NCBI RefSeq assembly: GCF_024006985.1
Contig: NZ_JAMXIB010000001.1
Location: forward strand, 248,001 to 312,000
Origin: Robiginitalea marina
GTDB lineage: Bacteria; Bacteroidota; Bacteroidia; Flavobacteriales; Flavobacteriaceae
Direction: 5' to 3'
Length of the DNA stretch: 64,000 nucleotides
In this document: piece after piece, positions 37,351 to 45,920 of the stretch
How positions within the stretch are numbered: position 1 is the first letter of the stretch
Layout: each line of letters begins with the position of its first letter
Position numbers and translations under genes: made by a program
Notes under the pieces: generated by a model
What the model saw: the letters and a program-made list of their open reading frames with translations, nothing else
Databases searched by the model: none
Told to the model about the DNA's origin: nothing

Positions 37351-37425
37351 TAAGGGGATTTATCGGGTTTGTAGGAAAAAACGAAGGAAAACGTCAAAAA
37401 GTATTCCTGCAGCCACAAACCTGCC

Positions 37426-38217
37426 TCAATTCTTCAACTCCTGCCGCACCGTCTGATAAAATTGCCGGTAGTTGGGGTGGACCAGGATGTCGACCCCCTC
37501 GCTGAAATTCCCGTCGCGCCCCCTCGAAAAAACCGGGGTCGCGGGGAGGGCAAGGGAGGTGTTGAGGGCATTCATTACTGCGGTAGCCTGCTCTGCCGCC
37601 AAATCGAGGTCACCTACCATAGAAAGTCCTTCGACGGTCAGGCCCATTTCCGGATGCAACCGCGCGAGTTCCGCCACCCTGGCCACCCATGCGCCACCAC
37701 CTTCCGTAAGCTGTTTGGCCGTATCACTTCCGAAAAGTTCGGTAAGGCCTGCAGAAATAACCAGGCTTCCGGAGGCCACCTTCAGGCGGGCACTTTCACC
37801 AAGGAGCCTTTTCGCGTCTGTAAGCAATGCGATAATCGTGGAATCGTGCTTCCCCATGGTTTCCTGTATCCCCTTCAGCTGTCGTTCCCTGGAATTCAGG
37901 GAGGCCAGGGCCTGGTTGAGGGCCTGGGAATTCTTATTGGAAACGTCGGCAAAATTTCCAAGGTTCTGGAGCAGGGTTGCGTTGGCATCCTTGAGCTCAT
38001 TGACCTGCGTCTCGTAGGACGCCGCTTTGGCCAGGCTGGCTTTTTCCCTCGCCTGTGACTCGGAGAGCGAGGTTTGCAGGGAACGGACCTTCGCCTGAAG
38101 GGTATCAATTTGTTGGATCAAATCGGCACGCCGTTGTGCCTGGGTGGTAAAGGTCCCCAAAAGAAACATGCAGGGGGCCAGTAGCAATAAAACGCGGATC
38201 GGGGCATTCCTTTTCAT
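37426..38217 (-). CDS. degenerate OmpA/MotB-like protein with coiled coil
   Basis: A 263-residue secreted protein. A signal peptide (IRVLLLLAPCMFLLGTFTTQAQ) is followed by a long heptad-rich coiled coil (RADLIQQIDTLQAKVRSLQTSLSE onward, residues ~30-130) and a C-terminal OmpA-like fold. It shares its layout with the OmpA-family lipoprotein at 43378-44238. However, the peptidoglycan-binding signature of that protein (EGHTDNVPY) is replaced here by VEGLSMVGDLD, and the late R-x-x-R motif is not recognisable. The perfect -7 box TATCTTTG (minus strand, 38239-38246) lies 21 bases upstream and supports the ATG at 38217 over the one at 38259. Peptidoglycan binding is doubtful. Confidence 0.7.
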   Translation of the reverse strand: MKRNAPIRVLLLLAPCMFLLGTFTTQAQRRADLIQQIDTLQAKVRSLQTSLSESQAREKASLAKAASYETQVNELKDANATLLQNLGNFADVSNKNSQALNQALASLNSRERQLKGIQETMGKHDSTIIALLTDAKRLLGESARLKVASGSLVISAGLTELFGSDTAKQLTEGGGAWVARVAELARLHPEMGLTVEGLSMVGDLDLAAEQATAVMNALNTSLALPATPVFSRGRDGNFSEGVDILVHPNYRQFYQTVRQELKN

Positions 38218-38238
38218 AAACCTCAAAAGATTTTCGGG

Positions 38239-38246
38239 CAAAGATA
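38239..38246 (-). promoter_or_regulatory. -7 box of the degenerate OmpA-like gene
   Basis: Minus-strand TATCTTTG, a perfect TAnnTTTG match, 21 bases before the chosen start codon. Confidence 0.5.
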
Positions 38247-38322
38247 CATTCCTTTCCAATATAAATAGCCACTGCCCTGAACGGCCCCGGCCCCTCTGAA
38301 TGCAGGGTGGCCGGGTCAGTCG

Positions 38323-39621
38323 CTATTTGGAGCCGGCAGGGGACTGGTCCTGGCTCAGGTAATCGAGGCTGAGTTCGGTCAGGGCCTTTACCCCCAGCAC
38401 CAGGCCGCTTTCGTCTATCCTGAAATCGGGGGTATGGTGGGGGAAGGGCTCCTCATTGCCCGGGGTCATCCCGCCCAGGAAGAAAAAGAACCCCGGAACT
38501 TCCCTTTGGTAGTAGGAGAAATCCTCTGCCCCGGTAACGGCTTTCTGTGTTTGGATATTGGCGTCCCCGGCCACCCGGTTCAGGGTGGGGACCATTTGAC
38601 TGACCAAATCCGGGTTGTTAAAGGTGATGTCCGTGGCATCGTTGATCTCAATGGTGGCTTCGCCCCCATAGGCCCTGGCGATAGCAGGTACCATTTCCAT
38701 CATACGGCGATTGATCAGGTCCTTCATCCCATAATCCAAAGTTCGGATGGTCCCGAGCATTTCGGCGCTCTCCGGGATAATGTTGAAACGCACCCCGCTT
38801 TTGATCTTGCCAACCGTTATTACTGCAGCTTCATTGGTGAGGTTGGCCTCCCGGCTGATGATGGTCTGCAGCCCGTCGATGATCTTGGCGCTGATCAGGA
38901 TCGGGTCCACCCCTGACCAGGGCTGGGAGCCGTGGCTTTGTTTCCCCTTTACATGGATGGTAAAGCTCTGGGCGGCAGCCATCGTACCTCCTGACTTATA
39001 CCGGATCACACCCGCCGGGGTCTGCGAATTGATGTGAAGCCCGAAAATGGCATCGACATCGGGGTTCTTAAGTACCCCCTCGCGTACCATCAAAAGGGCC
39101 CCGCCTTCCTCCCCGGGGGGCGGGCCTTCCTCCGCTGGCTGGAAAATGAATTTTACAGTCCCCTTTATTTTATCGCGGTTTTTGGCCAGGATTTCCGCAA
39201 CGCCCATAAGGATCGCGGTATGGGTATCATGGCCACAGGCGTGCATCACGCCTACGCTTTCGCCCAGGAATTCCGAGGTAACCTCGGAGCGGAAAGGCAA
39301 CTCATTCCTTTCCGTTACCGGGAGGGCATCAATATCGGCCCTCAGGGCCACGACCTTCCCGGGACTTTCTCCCCTGAGCACGCCAACCACCCCGGTGTGG
39401 GCCACCCCTTCCTGTACTTCCATCCCGAGGGATTTCAGGTGCCTTGCGATTTTTTCAGCGGTTTTGTATTCCCGGTTCGAGAGTTCCGGGAACTGGTGGA
39501 AGTCCCTGCGCCATTCGATCACCTTGGGTTCGATAGCCTGGTACTCAGCCTGCAGGGACCAGTTTTGGGCCGACGCCGTAACGCCTGCAAGGAGAACGGC
39601 AATCATCAATTGCTTTTTCAT
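38323..39621 (-). CDS. M20D family amidohydrolase, exported
   Basis: A 432-residue dinuclear-metal amidohydrolase with a signal peptide (KKQLMIAVLLAGVTASAQ). Metal-site motifs are MHACGHDTHTAILMGVA, FIFQPAEEGPPPGEEGG, FGLHINSQTPAG and TGAEDFSYYQ. The dimerisation domain carries KGKQSHGSQPWSGVDPI. This is the branch that contains IAA-amino acid hydrolase and N-acyl-amino acid amidohydrolase (hippurate hydrolase), so release of an acyl group from an N-acyl amino acid in the periplasm is likely. It is distinct in sequence from the M20 peptidase at 12544-13971. Confidence 0.9.
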   Translation of the reverse strand: MKKQLMIAVLLAGVTASAQNWSLQAEYQAIEPKVIEWRRDFHQFPELSNREYKTAEKIARHLKSLGMEVQEGVAHTGVVGVLRGESPGKVVALRADIDALPVTERNELPFRSEVTSEFLGESVGVMHACGHDTHTAILMGVAEILAKNRDKIKGTVKFIFQPAEEGPPPGEEGGALLMVREGVLKNPDVDAIFGLHINSQTPAGVIRYKSGGTMAAAQSFTIHVKGKQSHGSQPWSGVDPILISAKIIDGLQTIISREANLTNEAAVITVGKIKSGVRFNIIPESAEMLGTIRTLDYGMKDLINRRMMEMVPAIARAYGGEATIEINDATDITFNNPDLVSQMVPTLNRVAGDANIQTQKAVTGAEDFSYYQREVPGFFFFLGGMTPGNEEPFPHHTPDFRIDESGLVLGVKALTELSLDYLSQDQSPAGSK

Positions 39622-39634
39622 AATTGAGGTTTGT

Positions 39635-40174
39635 TTAGAATTTTATAAGTCTGTACCCCGAGTCCTGCAATTGGATCAGGGCGGTCATGGCCGAGAGGGA
39701 CAGGCGGACCCCGGGGAGGGTTTGTTCGATGGGAACTTCCCTGGCATGGGAGGATTGCCCGCAAAAAATCACATCAGCCCCAAAGTCCATTAGTTCCTTC
39801 AGCAATGGGGCATTCGGATTAGGCACCCCAAACCGGTCCCGATAAAAAGGGTCGTCCAGAAGGTCGGTACTGGCCTGGTTATGGACTACCAGGGCCACCT
39901 TCAGAGCCTCAGGGGGCACGCCACCCCGGGCGTGCATATTCAGGAAACGGGCGGCGGTTTCCATCCATGGGTTTACCGCCGTTTTGTCTTCCGGGCTTTG
40001 CATCACGTCAAAAACGACCCTGAAGGTCTTTGTGGTGTCGGTGGGGTAAGACTGTTGGGGGATGTCCCAGACTGCACCGTACCCCTGAATCACGGGCCCC
40101 GTGTTTTTTTGCTGGGCCAGCCCGGTAAACCCGGTAGCCAGCATCGATATAAAAAATAGGCAGAAGGCCCTCAT
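39635..40174 (-). CDS. periplasmic DsrE-like protein
   Basis: A 179-residue protein with a signal peptide (MRAFCLFFISMLATGFTGLA). The mature part has a strand FRVVFDVMQSP, a helix around NPWMETAARFLNMHARGGV, the strand KVALVVHNQAS, and a short loop VIFCGQSSHAREV with one cysteine. This matches the DsrE/DsrF-like fold of periplasmic family members known from flavobacteria. DsrE proteins in the cytoplasm relay sulfur, but the function of the exported versions is not known. It lies 13 bases before the M20D amidohydrolase gene on the same strand and is probably cotranscribed with it. A minus-strand -7 box TATCTTTA lies at 40197-40204. Confidence 0.75.
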   Translation of the reverse strand: MRAFCLFFISMLATGFTGLAQQKNTGPVIQGYGAVWDIPQQSYPTDTTKTFRVVFDVMQSPEDKTAVNPWMETAARFLNMHARGGVPPEALKVALVVHNQASTDLLDDPFYRDRFGVPNPNAPLLKELMDFGADVIFCGQSSHAREVPIEQTLPGVRLSLSAMTALIQLQDSGYRLIKF

Positions 40175-40196
40175 GTCTTTGCGGTATCCAAAGCCT

Positions 40197-40204
40197 TAAA
40201 GATA
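40197..40204 (-). promoter_or_regulatory. -7 box of the DsrE-like/M20D gene pair
   Basis: Minus-strand TATCTTTA, one base from TAnnTTTG, 22 bases before the ATG at 40174. Confidence 0.4.
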
Positions 40205-40314
40205 TTAAAATGGCGCCAATGTGCAGGGAAATGTTTATAAATCCCAGGTGGTTTGGTTTGAGCATGCAGTGAATTATGGCTAACTTCAACCCCGCGTTTA
40301 ACATACGCCGGCCT

Positions 40315-42636
40315 ATGTATCTGGAGGAACTCAATGAAGCGCAGAAAGCCCCGGTCCTGCACCGGGATGGGGCCCTGATGGTTATTGCGGGCGCAGGATC
40401 CGGAAAGACACGGGTGCTCACCTACAGGATTGCCCATCTGATGCAACACGGGGTGGACCCCTTCAACATCCTGGCCCTGACCTTTACCAACAAAGCGGCC
40501 CGGGAAATGAAGAAACGGATTGCCGAACTCGTAGGGGGGGACGAAGCCAAAAACCTGTGGATGGGCACCTTCCACTCAATATTTGCCCGGCTGCTCCGGT
40601 TTGATGGCGACAAGCTGGGGTTCCCCAGCAATTTCACGATCTATGACACCCAGGATTCCCAGAGGCTCATCGCCTCCATCATCAAAGAAATGGGCCTCGA
40701 TAAGGATATTTATAAATACAAGCAGGTCCAGCAGCGGATATCTTCCTTCAAGAACAGCCTGATCACGGTGAAAGCCTATTTCCAGAATCCCGAACTGGTT
40801 GAGGCCGACGCCATGGCCAAACGCCCCAGGATGGGGGAGATTTATAAGAATTACGTAGACCGCTGCTTTAAGGCCGGAGCCATGGATTTTGACGACCTGT
40901 TGCTCAGGACCAATGAGCTGCTGGCCCGTTTCCCGGATGTGCTCATGAAATACCAGGACCGCTTCCGGTATATCCTGGTGGATGAGTACCAGGACACGAA
41001 CCATTCCCAGTACCTGATCGTCCGCGCCCTGGCAGACCGCTACCAGAATATTTGTGTGGTTGGCGACGACGCCCAGAGCATTTATTCCTTCCGCGGGGCC
41101 AATATCAGCAACATCCTGAATTTTCAACGGGACTATGACCAGGTAGCGGTATACCGCCTGGAACAAAACTACCGGTCTACCAAAAATATCGTCAACGCGG
41201 CCAACAGCATCATTGCGAACAACAAGAACCAGCTCGAAAAGGTGGTTTGGACCGCCAATGAGGAAGGGCCGAAGATTAAACTGCACCGCAGCCCCACCGA
41301 TGCGGAGGAAGGTCGCTTTGTGGCCGGCTCCATCTTTGAGAACCGGATGCAGAAACAGCTTCCAAACGGGCATTTTGCGGTGCTTTACCGGACCAATTCC
41401 CAGTCCCGGGCCATTGAGGATGCCCTGCGCAAACGGGATATTCCCTATCGGATTTACGGGGGGCTTTCCTTTTACCAGCGGAAGGAAATCAAGGATGTGC
41501 TTGCCTACCTGAGGCTGGTGATCAACCCGGGCGATGAAGAGGCCTTAAAACGGGTCATCAACTACCCGGCCAGGGGGATTGGGCAGGCAACTATCGACAA
41601 GCTCACCGTGGCTGCCAACCAAAGCGGGCTTACCATATTTGAGCTGATGGAAAACCTGTCGTCTGCCAATATCGGCATCCATGGGGGTACCCGCCGCCGG
41701 CTGGAAGATTTCGTCGCCATGATCCGGAGTTTCCAGATCCTCAACAGGGAGGCGGATGCCTTTACCCTGGCCGAACAGGTGGCCCGCAAATCGGGGCTCC
41801 TGATGGAATTCAAAAAAGACGGCACCCCGGAGGGGATTGCCCGGATGGAGAATATTGAGGAACTTCTCAACGGAATCAAGGATTTTGTGGAAGGGCAGAA
41901 GGAACTGGCCGATGCCCGGGGGGACCTGGCGGAATTCCTCGAAGACGTGGCCCTGGCGACCGATCTGGACACCGATACCGGGGATGACGACCGGGTGGCG
42001 CTGATGACTATCCACCTGGCCAAGGGGCTTGAATTCCCCTACGTATATATCGTGGGTATGGAAGAAGACCTTTTCCCCTCCGCCATGAGCATGAATACCC
42101 GCAGTGAGTTGGAGGAGGAGCGCAGGCTGTTTTATGTGGCCCTCACCAGGGCCGAGGAACAGGCCTACCTGACCTACACCCAGAACCGCTATCGGTGGGG
42201 AAAATTAATCGATGCCGAACCGAGCCGGTTTATCCATGAAATTGATGAACGGTTCCTGGAAAACCTTACCCCTGAAGATTTTTACAGGCCAAGGAATTTG
42301 CTGAATGCCGAGCTTTTCGGGGAAGTAGACAAAAGCAGACTGAGGTTGCAGAAACCGGTCAAAGGCAACCCCCCATCGCCCAATCAGCCCACGGAAAACC
42401 AGTTAAGGCGCCTTCGGAAGATCAGGCCCCAACTCGGCGATCCCAGCAGTGACGGCCCCACCGGTCTGCCCGACCTGAAGGAGGGGAGCCTGGTGGATCA
42501 CTCCCGCTTTGGCAAGGGAAAGGTCCTGAAAATTGAAGGCACGGGAAATGACTTAAAAGCGGAAATCCGGTTTGAAAGGGGGGAAGTTAAAAAATTACTG
42601 CTCCGTTTTGCCAGGTTACGCATCCTGGAGGGGTAG
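40315..42636 (+). CDS. UvrD/PcrA-type 3'-5' DNA helicase
   Basis: A ~773-residue superfamily 1 helicase. It has the Q-motif LNEAQKAPVLHRDG, Walker A IAGAGSGKTRVLTYR, the Ia motif LTFTNKAAREMK, the DExx box LVDEYQDTNHSQ, QNYRSTKNIVNAAN (motif IV) and VALMTIHLAKGLEFPYV (motif V region). The C-terminal tail has a Tudor-like module, GSLVDHSRFGKGKVLKIEG, which in PcrA contacts RNA polymerase. The likely start is the ATG at 40315 (MYLEELNEAQ), but an in-frame ATG at 40276 is possible. It acts in nucleotide excision and mismatch repair and on stalled transcription complexes. It is encoded alone. Confidence 0.93.
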   Translation: MYLEELNEAQKAPVLHRDGALMVIAGAGSGKTRVLTYRIAHLMQHGVDPFNILALTFTNKAAREMKKRIAELVGGDEAKNLWMGTFHSIFARLLRFDGDKLGFPSNFTIYDTQDSQRLIASIIKEMGLDKDIYKYKQVQQRISSFKNSLITVKAYFQNPELVEADAMAKRPRMGEIYKNYVDRCFKAGAMDFDDLLLRTNELLARFPDVLMKYQDRFRYILVDEYQDTNHSQYLIVRALADRYQNICVVGDDAQSIYSFRGANISNILNFQRDYDQVAVYRLEQNYRSTKNIVNAANSIIANNKNQLEKVVWTANEEGPKIKLHRSPTDAEEGRFVAGSIFENRMQKQLPNGHFAVLYRTNSQSRAIEDALRKRDIPYRIYGGLSFYQRKEIKDVLAYLRLVINPGDEEALKRVINYPARGIGQATIDKLTVAANQSGLTIFELMENLSSANIGIHGGTRRRLEDFVAMIRSFQILNREADAFTLAEQVARKSGLLMEFKKDGTPEGIARMENIEELLNGIKDFVEGQKELADARGDLAEFLEDVALATDLDTDTGDDDRVALMTIHLAKGLEFPYVYIVGMEEDLFPSAMSMNTRSELEEERRLFYVALTRAEEQAYLTYTQNRYRWGKLIDAEPSRFIHEIDERFLENLTPEDFYRPRNLLNAELFGEVDKSRLRLQKPVKGNPPSPNQPTENQLRRLRKIRPQLGDPSSDGPTGLPDLKEGSLVDHSRFGKGKVLKIEGTGNDLKAEIRFERGEVKKLLLRFARLRILEG

Positions 42637-42699
42637 CCATAAACCGGGGCCTTTCGGGGAAGTGCCTTTCTTGAGTTAAACCTATTCATCGCAGCAGAA

Positions 42700-43320
42700 A
42701 TGGCAGAGTTGATCAGAATTTATGAGGAGAACCCCAATCCAAAAGCGATTGAGAAGGTCGTGGAAGTACTCCGAAGGGGTGGGTTGGTCATTTATCCTAC
42801 CGATACCGTTTATGGGCTGGGATGCGATATCACCAATTCCCGCGCCCTGGAGCGGTTGGCCCGGATCAAAGGGGAAAAGGTGGAAAAGGCCAACTGGTCA
42901 TTCATTTGTGCCGATTTGAGCAACCTTTCCGATTACGCCCGCCAAATAGATACCCCCACCTTCAAAATCCTCAAAAGGGCCCTTCCGGGGCCATATACCT
43001 TCATCCTCCCCGGCAGCAACCAGCTGCCGAGGGACTTCAAGAAGAAAAAAACCGTGGGGATCAGGGTGCCAGACAACCGCATCGCCCAGGCTTTGGTGCG
43101 CGCCCTGGGAAATCCGATTGTTTCGACCTCCATACGCGATGAAGACGATGTGCTGGAATATACCACGGACCCGGAACTGATCCACGAAAAATGGGGCAAC
43201 CTGGTGGATGTGGTCATTGACGGGGGGTATGGCGACAATGTGGCCTCAACGGTAATCGACCTCTCCGGCCAGGAACCCGTAGTGATCCGGGAGGGAAAAG
43301 GGGATTTGTCAATCCTTTAA
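42700..43320 (+). CDS. tsaC: L-threonylcarbamoyladenylate synthase (Sua5/YrdC/TsaC family)
   Basis: A 206-residue protein that makes threonylcarbamoyl-AMP from threonine, bicarbonate and ATP for t6A modification of ANN-decoding tRNAs. Family signatures are LRRGGLVIYPTDTVYGLGCD near the start, RIKGEKVEKANWSFICADLSNLSDYAR, LPGPYTFILPGSNQLP, VGIRVPDN and PIVSTSIRDEDD. It has only the YrdC domain and no C-terminal Sua5 domain. It is the last plus-strand gene before a bidirectional terminator. Confidence 0.93.
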   Translation: MAELIRIYEENPNPKAIEKVVEVLRRGGLVIYPTDTVYGLGCDITNSRALERLARIKGEKVEKANWSFICADLSNLSDYARQIDTPTFKILKRALPGPYTFILPGSNQLPRDFKKKKTVGIRVPDNRIAQALVRALGNPIVSTSIRDEDDVLEYTTDPELIHEKWGNLVDVVIDGGYGDNVASTVIDLSGQEPVVIREGKGDLSIL

Positions 43321-43324
43321 ACAA

Positions 43325-43356
43325 AAAAACCTGCAACTTTTACATTGCAGGTTTTT
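43325..43356. terminator. bidirectional intrinsic terminator between tsaC and the OmpA-family gene
   Basis: A perfect 12-bp inverted repeat (43325-43336 and 43345-43356, arms AAAAACCTGCAA / TTGCAGGTTTTT) encloses an 8-base loop. The T-rich arm end serves the plus strand, and the A-rich end gives the same on the minus strand. It lies 4 bases after the tsaC stop and 21 bases from the stop of the converging gene. Confidence 0.85.
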
Positions 43357-43377
43357 GAAAGTTTTCGGTAAGGAACC

Positions 43378-44238
43378 TTATCGGATATTCGGGTCTTTCA
43401 TCCCTTCCTCGATCATATTGTAGAACTGATCCAGTTTTGGGAGCACCACGATCCGGGTCCTGCGGTTTTTGGCGCGGTTCTGGGCCGTGTCATTCCCTGC
43501 CAGGGGGATGTAGTAGCTGCGTCCTGCGGCTGTCATACGGGCCGGGTCCACAGAGAAGTCATCCTGCAGGATTCGTACCACAGAGGTGGCCCGCTTCACG
43601 CTCAAATCCCAGTTGTCGAGCAGTACGCCGCTCCGGTAAGGGACATTGTCGGTGTGTCCTTCCACCATAAACTCAAAGTCAGGCTTGTTGTTCACCACCT
43701 GGGCCACCTTGCCCAAAACCTGTTTGGCCTGGTCGGTCACGTTGTAGCTGCCGCTCCTGAAAAGCAATTTGTCGGAGATGGAGATAAATACCACCCCTTT
43801 CTCCACGCTGATTTCGATGTCTTCGTCGTCGAGGTTGCCCAAAACCCCTTTCAGGCTTTGTACCAGGGCCAGGTTTACTGAATCGCGCCGGGTAACGGCA
43901 TCCTGGAGTTTACGGATGGTGAGGTCTTTCTCCTGAAGGCTTTCAAGCGATTTTTCCAGGTTGTCTGCACCCTTTGCGGTGAGGGTGGTCAGGTTGCCCA
44001 TGTTGTTGATCAATTCCTGGTTGTTCGCTTTCAGGAAGGCGTTTTGTTCTTCGAGGGTCTTCAGCCGGGCATCTGCAGAGGCTTTGTCCTCAAGGCAGCT
44101 GTTGAGCTTCACGGTAGCGGAATTCAGCAGGTCCTGGGCTTCTTTGTGTTTGGCTTCCAGGTCGGCATATTTCTTCTGCGACACGCAGGAAGAAAGGACT
44201 AAGGCCAGACCCAGGCATCCTAAGATCATTTTTTTCAT
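43378..44238 (-). CDS. OmpA/MotB family outer-membrane lipoprotein
   Basis: A 286-residue lipoprotein. The signal peptide ends in a lipobox (LSSC, lipidated Cys18). A coiled coil (residues ~22-125) leads to an intact OmpA-like peptidoglycan-binding domain: FMVEGHTDNVPYRSG carries the conserved Asp, followed by NWDLSVKRATSVVRIL, and NRAKNRRTRIVVLP has the paired arginines. It should tie the outer membrane to the cell wall. A perfect minus-strand -7 box (TAATTTTG, 44292-44299) lies upstream. It is a paralogue of the degenerate protein encoded at 37426-38217. Confidence 0.92.
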   Translation of the reverse strand: MKKMILGCLGLALVLSSCVSQKKYADLEAKHKEAQDLLNSATVKLNSCLEDKASADARLKTLEEQNAFLKANNQELINNMGNLTTLTAKGADNLEKSLESLQEKDLTIRKLQDAVTRRDSVNLALVQSLKGVLGNLDDEDIEISVEKGVVFISISDKLLFRSGSYNVTDQAKQVLGKVAQVVNNKPDFEFMVEGHTDNVPYRSGVLLDNWDLSVKRATSVVRILQDDFSVDPARMTAAGRSYYIPLAGNDTAQNRAKNRRTRIVVLPKLDQFYNMIEEGMKDPNIR

Positions 44239-44291
44239 GATAGTGTTGGGATTTAAAGGTTTTAAAAGTTTTTTTTCGTCAGGATTTTCTA

Positions 44292-44299
44292 CAAAATTA
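44292..44299 (-). promoter_or_regulatory. -7 box of the OmpA-family lipoprotein gene
   Basis: Minus-strand TAATTTTG, a perfect TAnnTTTG match, 53 bases before the ATG. No -33 TTTG is seen at standard distance. Confidence 0.45.
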
Positions 44300-44331
44300 A
44301 CAAATGTCCACCGCTATTGGGGAAGAAACCG

Positions 44332-45345
44332 TTAATCTTTTACTAAAATACCGAAGGTTCTTATTTTACATACGTAATACGACCACACCACAGATGTCGT
44401 GGCGAAATATTTCGCCATAAAACGGCCCTTTTCACGTTTTTTCAGGATGCGGAAAAAATTGCGGTAATAGCTTAGGTGGGCCCGTAAAACTGCACCTGCG
44501 TGCCTGCCTTTTCCCTGCAAAAGAAACCGCACCGCCGCAACCCCATCGAGCAGCAAACGGGCCAAAACAATTGGGAACGCCTGCCGCCGCGGGAGGTTTT
44601 TGGTTATGGAGAAAAGGGAATTCCTGAAATTCAGGAAGGTCTTTTTTGGGTTCATGTTATTAAGGGTGGATCCCCCAAGGTGGAAAACCTCTGAAGCCCC
44701 GATATAATATACCTTGTAGCCGTGATTATGGGCCCTCCAGCAAAGGTCGACCTCTTCCTGGTGCGCGAAATAATCCGCATCGAACCCCCCAAGTTCCCGG
44801 AACACTTTTTGACGGATGAACATACAGGCCCCCGTGGCCCAGAACACCTCCCGGGTATCGTTGTACTGCCCCAGATCTTCCTCCAGGGTCTGGAAAATGC
44901 GGCCCCTGCAAAACGGATAGCCCAACCGGTCGAGGAACCCACCCGCTGCCCCGGCGTACTCAAATCGGGCAGGGTTTTGTAAATCTTTTATTTTTGGCTG
45001 TACAATGCCCGCCTGGCCATATTCCGCGAAGAATTTTAAAATGGGATCCAACCATCCCGGGGTGACCTCCACATCGGAGTTGAGCAGGCAGTAGATATCG
45101 GCCTCCACTTCCTCAAGTGCCCGGTTGTATCCCCCGGCAAAGCCCAGGTTTTCGGCATTGGTTACCACACGCACCTGGGGGAAAGCATCATTCAGGTAGG
45201 CTACGGAACCATCTGTGGAGGCATTGTCGGCCACGATTACCCGGGCCCCCGGGCTGTATCGCAACACCTGGGGGAGGAACCTGCGGAGCAGGGCTTTCCC
45301 GTTCCAGTTCAGGATAACGACGGCAATAGAAGGCATTTCGGGCAT
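44332..45345 (-). CDS. glycosyltransferase family 2
   Basis: A 337-residue GT-A fold glycosyltransferase (alternative start at 45336, three residues shorter). The nucleotide-sugar region is AVVILNWNGKALLRRFL and VIVADNASTDGSVAYL, the metal-binding D-x-D-like motif is CLLNSDVEVTPGW, and the acceptor region has ATGACMFIRQKVF and FAHQEEVDLCWRA. These place it in the rhamnosyltransferase-like GT2 group involved in cell-surface polysaccharide. A short hydrophobic stretch near the C-terminus could associate with the membrane. No other polysaccharide genes are nearby, so the substrate is unknown. Confidence 0.88.
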   Translation of the reverse strand: MPEMPSIAVVILNWNGKALLRRFLPQVLRYSPGARVIVADNASTDGSVAYLNDAFPQVRVVTNAENLGFAGGYNRALEEVEADIYCLLNSDVEVTPGWLDPILKFFAEYGQAGIVQPKIKDLQNPARFEYAGAAGGFLDRLGYPFCRGRIFQTLEEDLGQYNDTREVFWATGACMFIRQKVFRELGGFDADYFAHQEEVDLCWRAHNHGYKVYYIGASEVFHLGGSTLNNMNPKKTFLNFRNSLFSITKNLPRRQAFPIVLARLLLDGVAAVRFLLQGKGRHAGAVLRAHLSYYRNFFRILKKREKGRFMAKYFATTSVVWSYYVCKIRTFGILVKD

Positions 45346-45413
45346 GAAAGGATTATCCTGTGGGCAGGTTTATTTTGACAGGGGCACAAAGTAACTAAAT
45401 ATTTTGCAATCCC

Positions 45414-45893
45414 TTATTCCCCGGGGCAATTCCGCCCCCCCTGTCCCGGCGGTTCAAATTCCGGCAACTCCCTCATGAACTCGTAAGCCTTCCTCCGGTA
45501 GTCCATGCGGCAATAGAAATGGGCCAGCCCGTTGGTCACCATAAGCAACTCGGCCCTGGCCTCCCAGTTGTAACGGGCAATCTGGTCGAAAACGTTCTGG
45601 TCAATAACCACTTCAGGGGCCTTGCATTCCACCAGGAGCTGGATGCTGCCGTCGGGGCGGCAAACTGCGATGTCGAGACGTTTCGAAAGGCCTTCTACCT
45701 TGAGTTGCCGCTCGACCTGTATCCATCCTGCCGGGTATTTTTTTTCCGAAATCAGGAAATGCAGGCAATGCTGGCGCACCCACTCTTCCGGTTGCAGGGG
45801 CACGTATTTTTTGCGGATGACATCAAATACCAGCGTTTTATTTTCCCTACTTTTGAGTCTGAGCGGGTATTTTGGAAATTCCAGGGGGATCAT
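45414..45893 (-). CDS. orphan HsdR-N-like (type I restriction R-subunit N-terminal) nuclease-fold protein
   Basis: A 159-residue protein that resembles only the nuclease domain of type I restriction endonucleases. PD-(D/E)XK residues appear as KRLDIAVCRPDG (Asp), LLVECKAPE (E-x-K) and a later QIARYNWEARAELLMVTNG strand. It is far too short for HsdR, and no hsdM or hsdS gene is present. The start at 45893 (MIPLEFPKYPLRLKS) is chosen; a longer frame reaches 45956 but overlaps holA. It is transcribed divergently from holA, with 27 bases between the starts. This pairing recurs in Bacteroidetes as I recall it, suggesting a housekeeping role rather than restriction. Confidence 0.75.
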   Translation of the reverse strand: MIPLEFPKYPLRLKSRENKTLVFDVIRKKYVPLQPEEWVRQHCLHFLISEKKYPAGWIQVERQLKVEGLSKRLDIAVCRPDGSIQLLVECKAPEVVIDQNVFDQIARYNWEARAELLMVTNGLAHFYCRMDYRRKAYEFMRELPEFEPPGQGGRNCPGE

Positions 45894-45920
45894 CGTACAA
45901 AGTTGCCCAATTTTTTTGAG

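Noticed and set aside
45414-45893. A type I restriction-modification system.
   Set aside because: Only a short HsdR-N-like nuclease domain is present. No helicase/translocase part, methylase or specificity subunit is found on either side.
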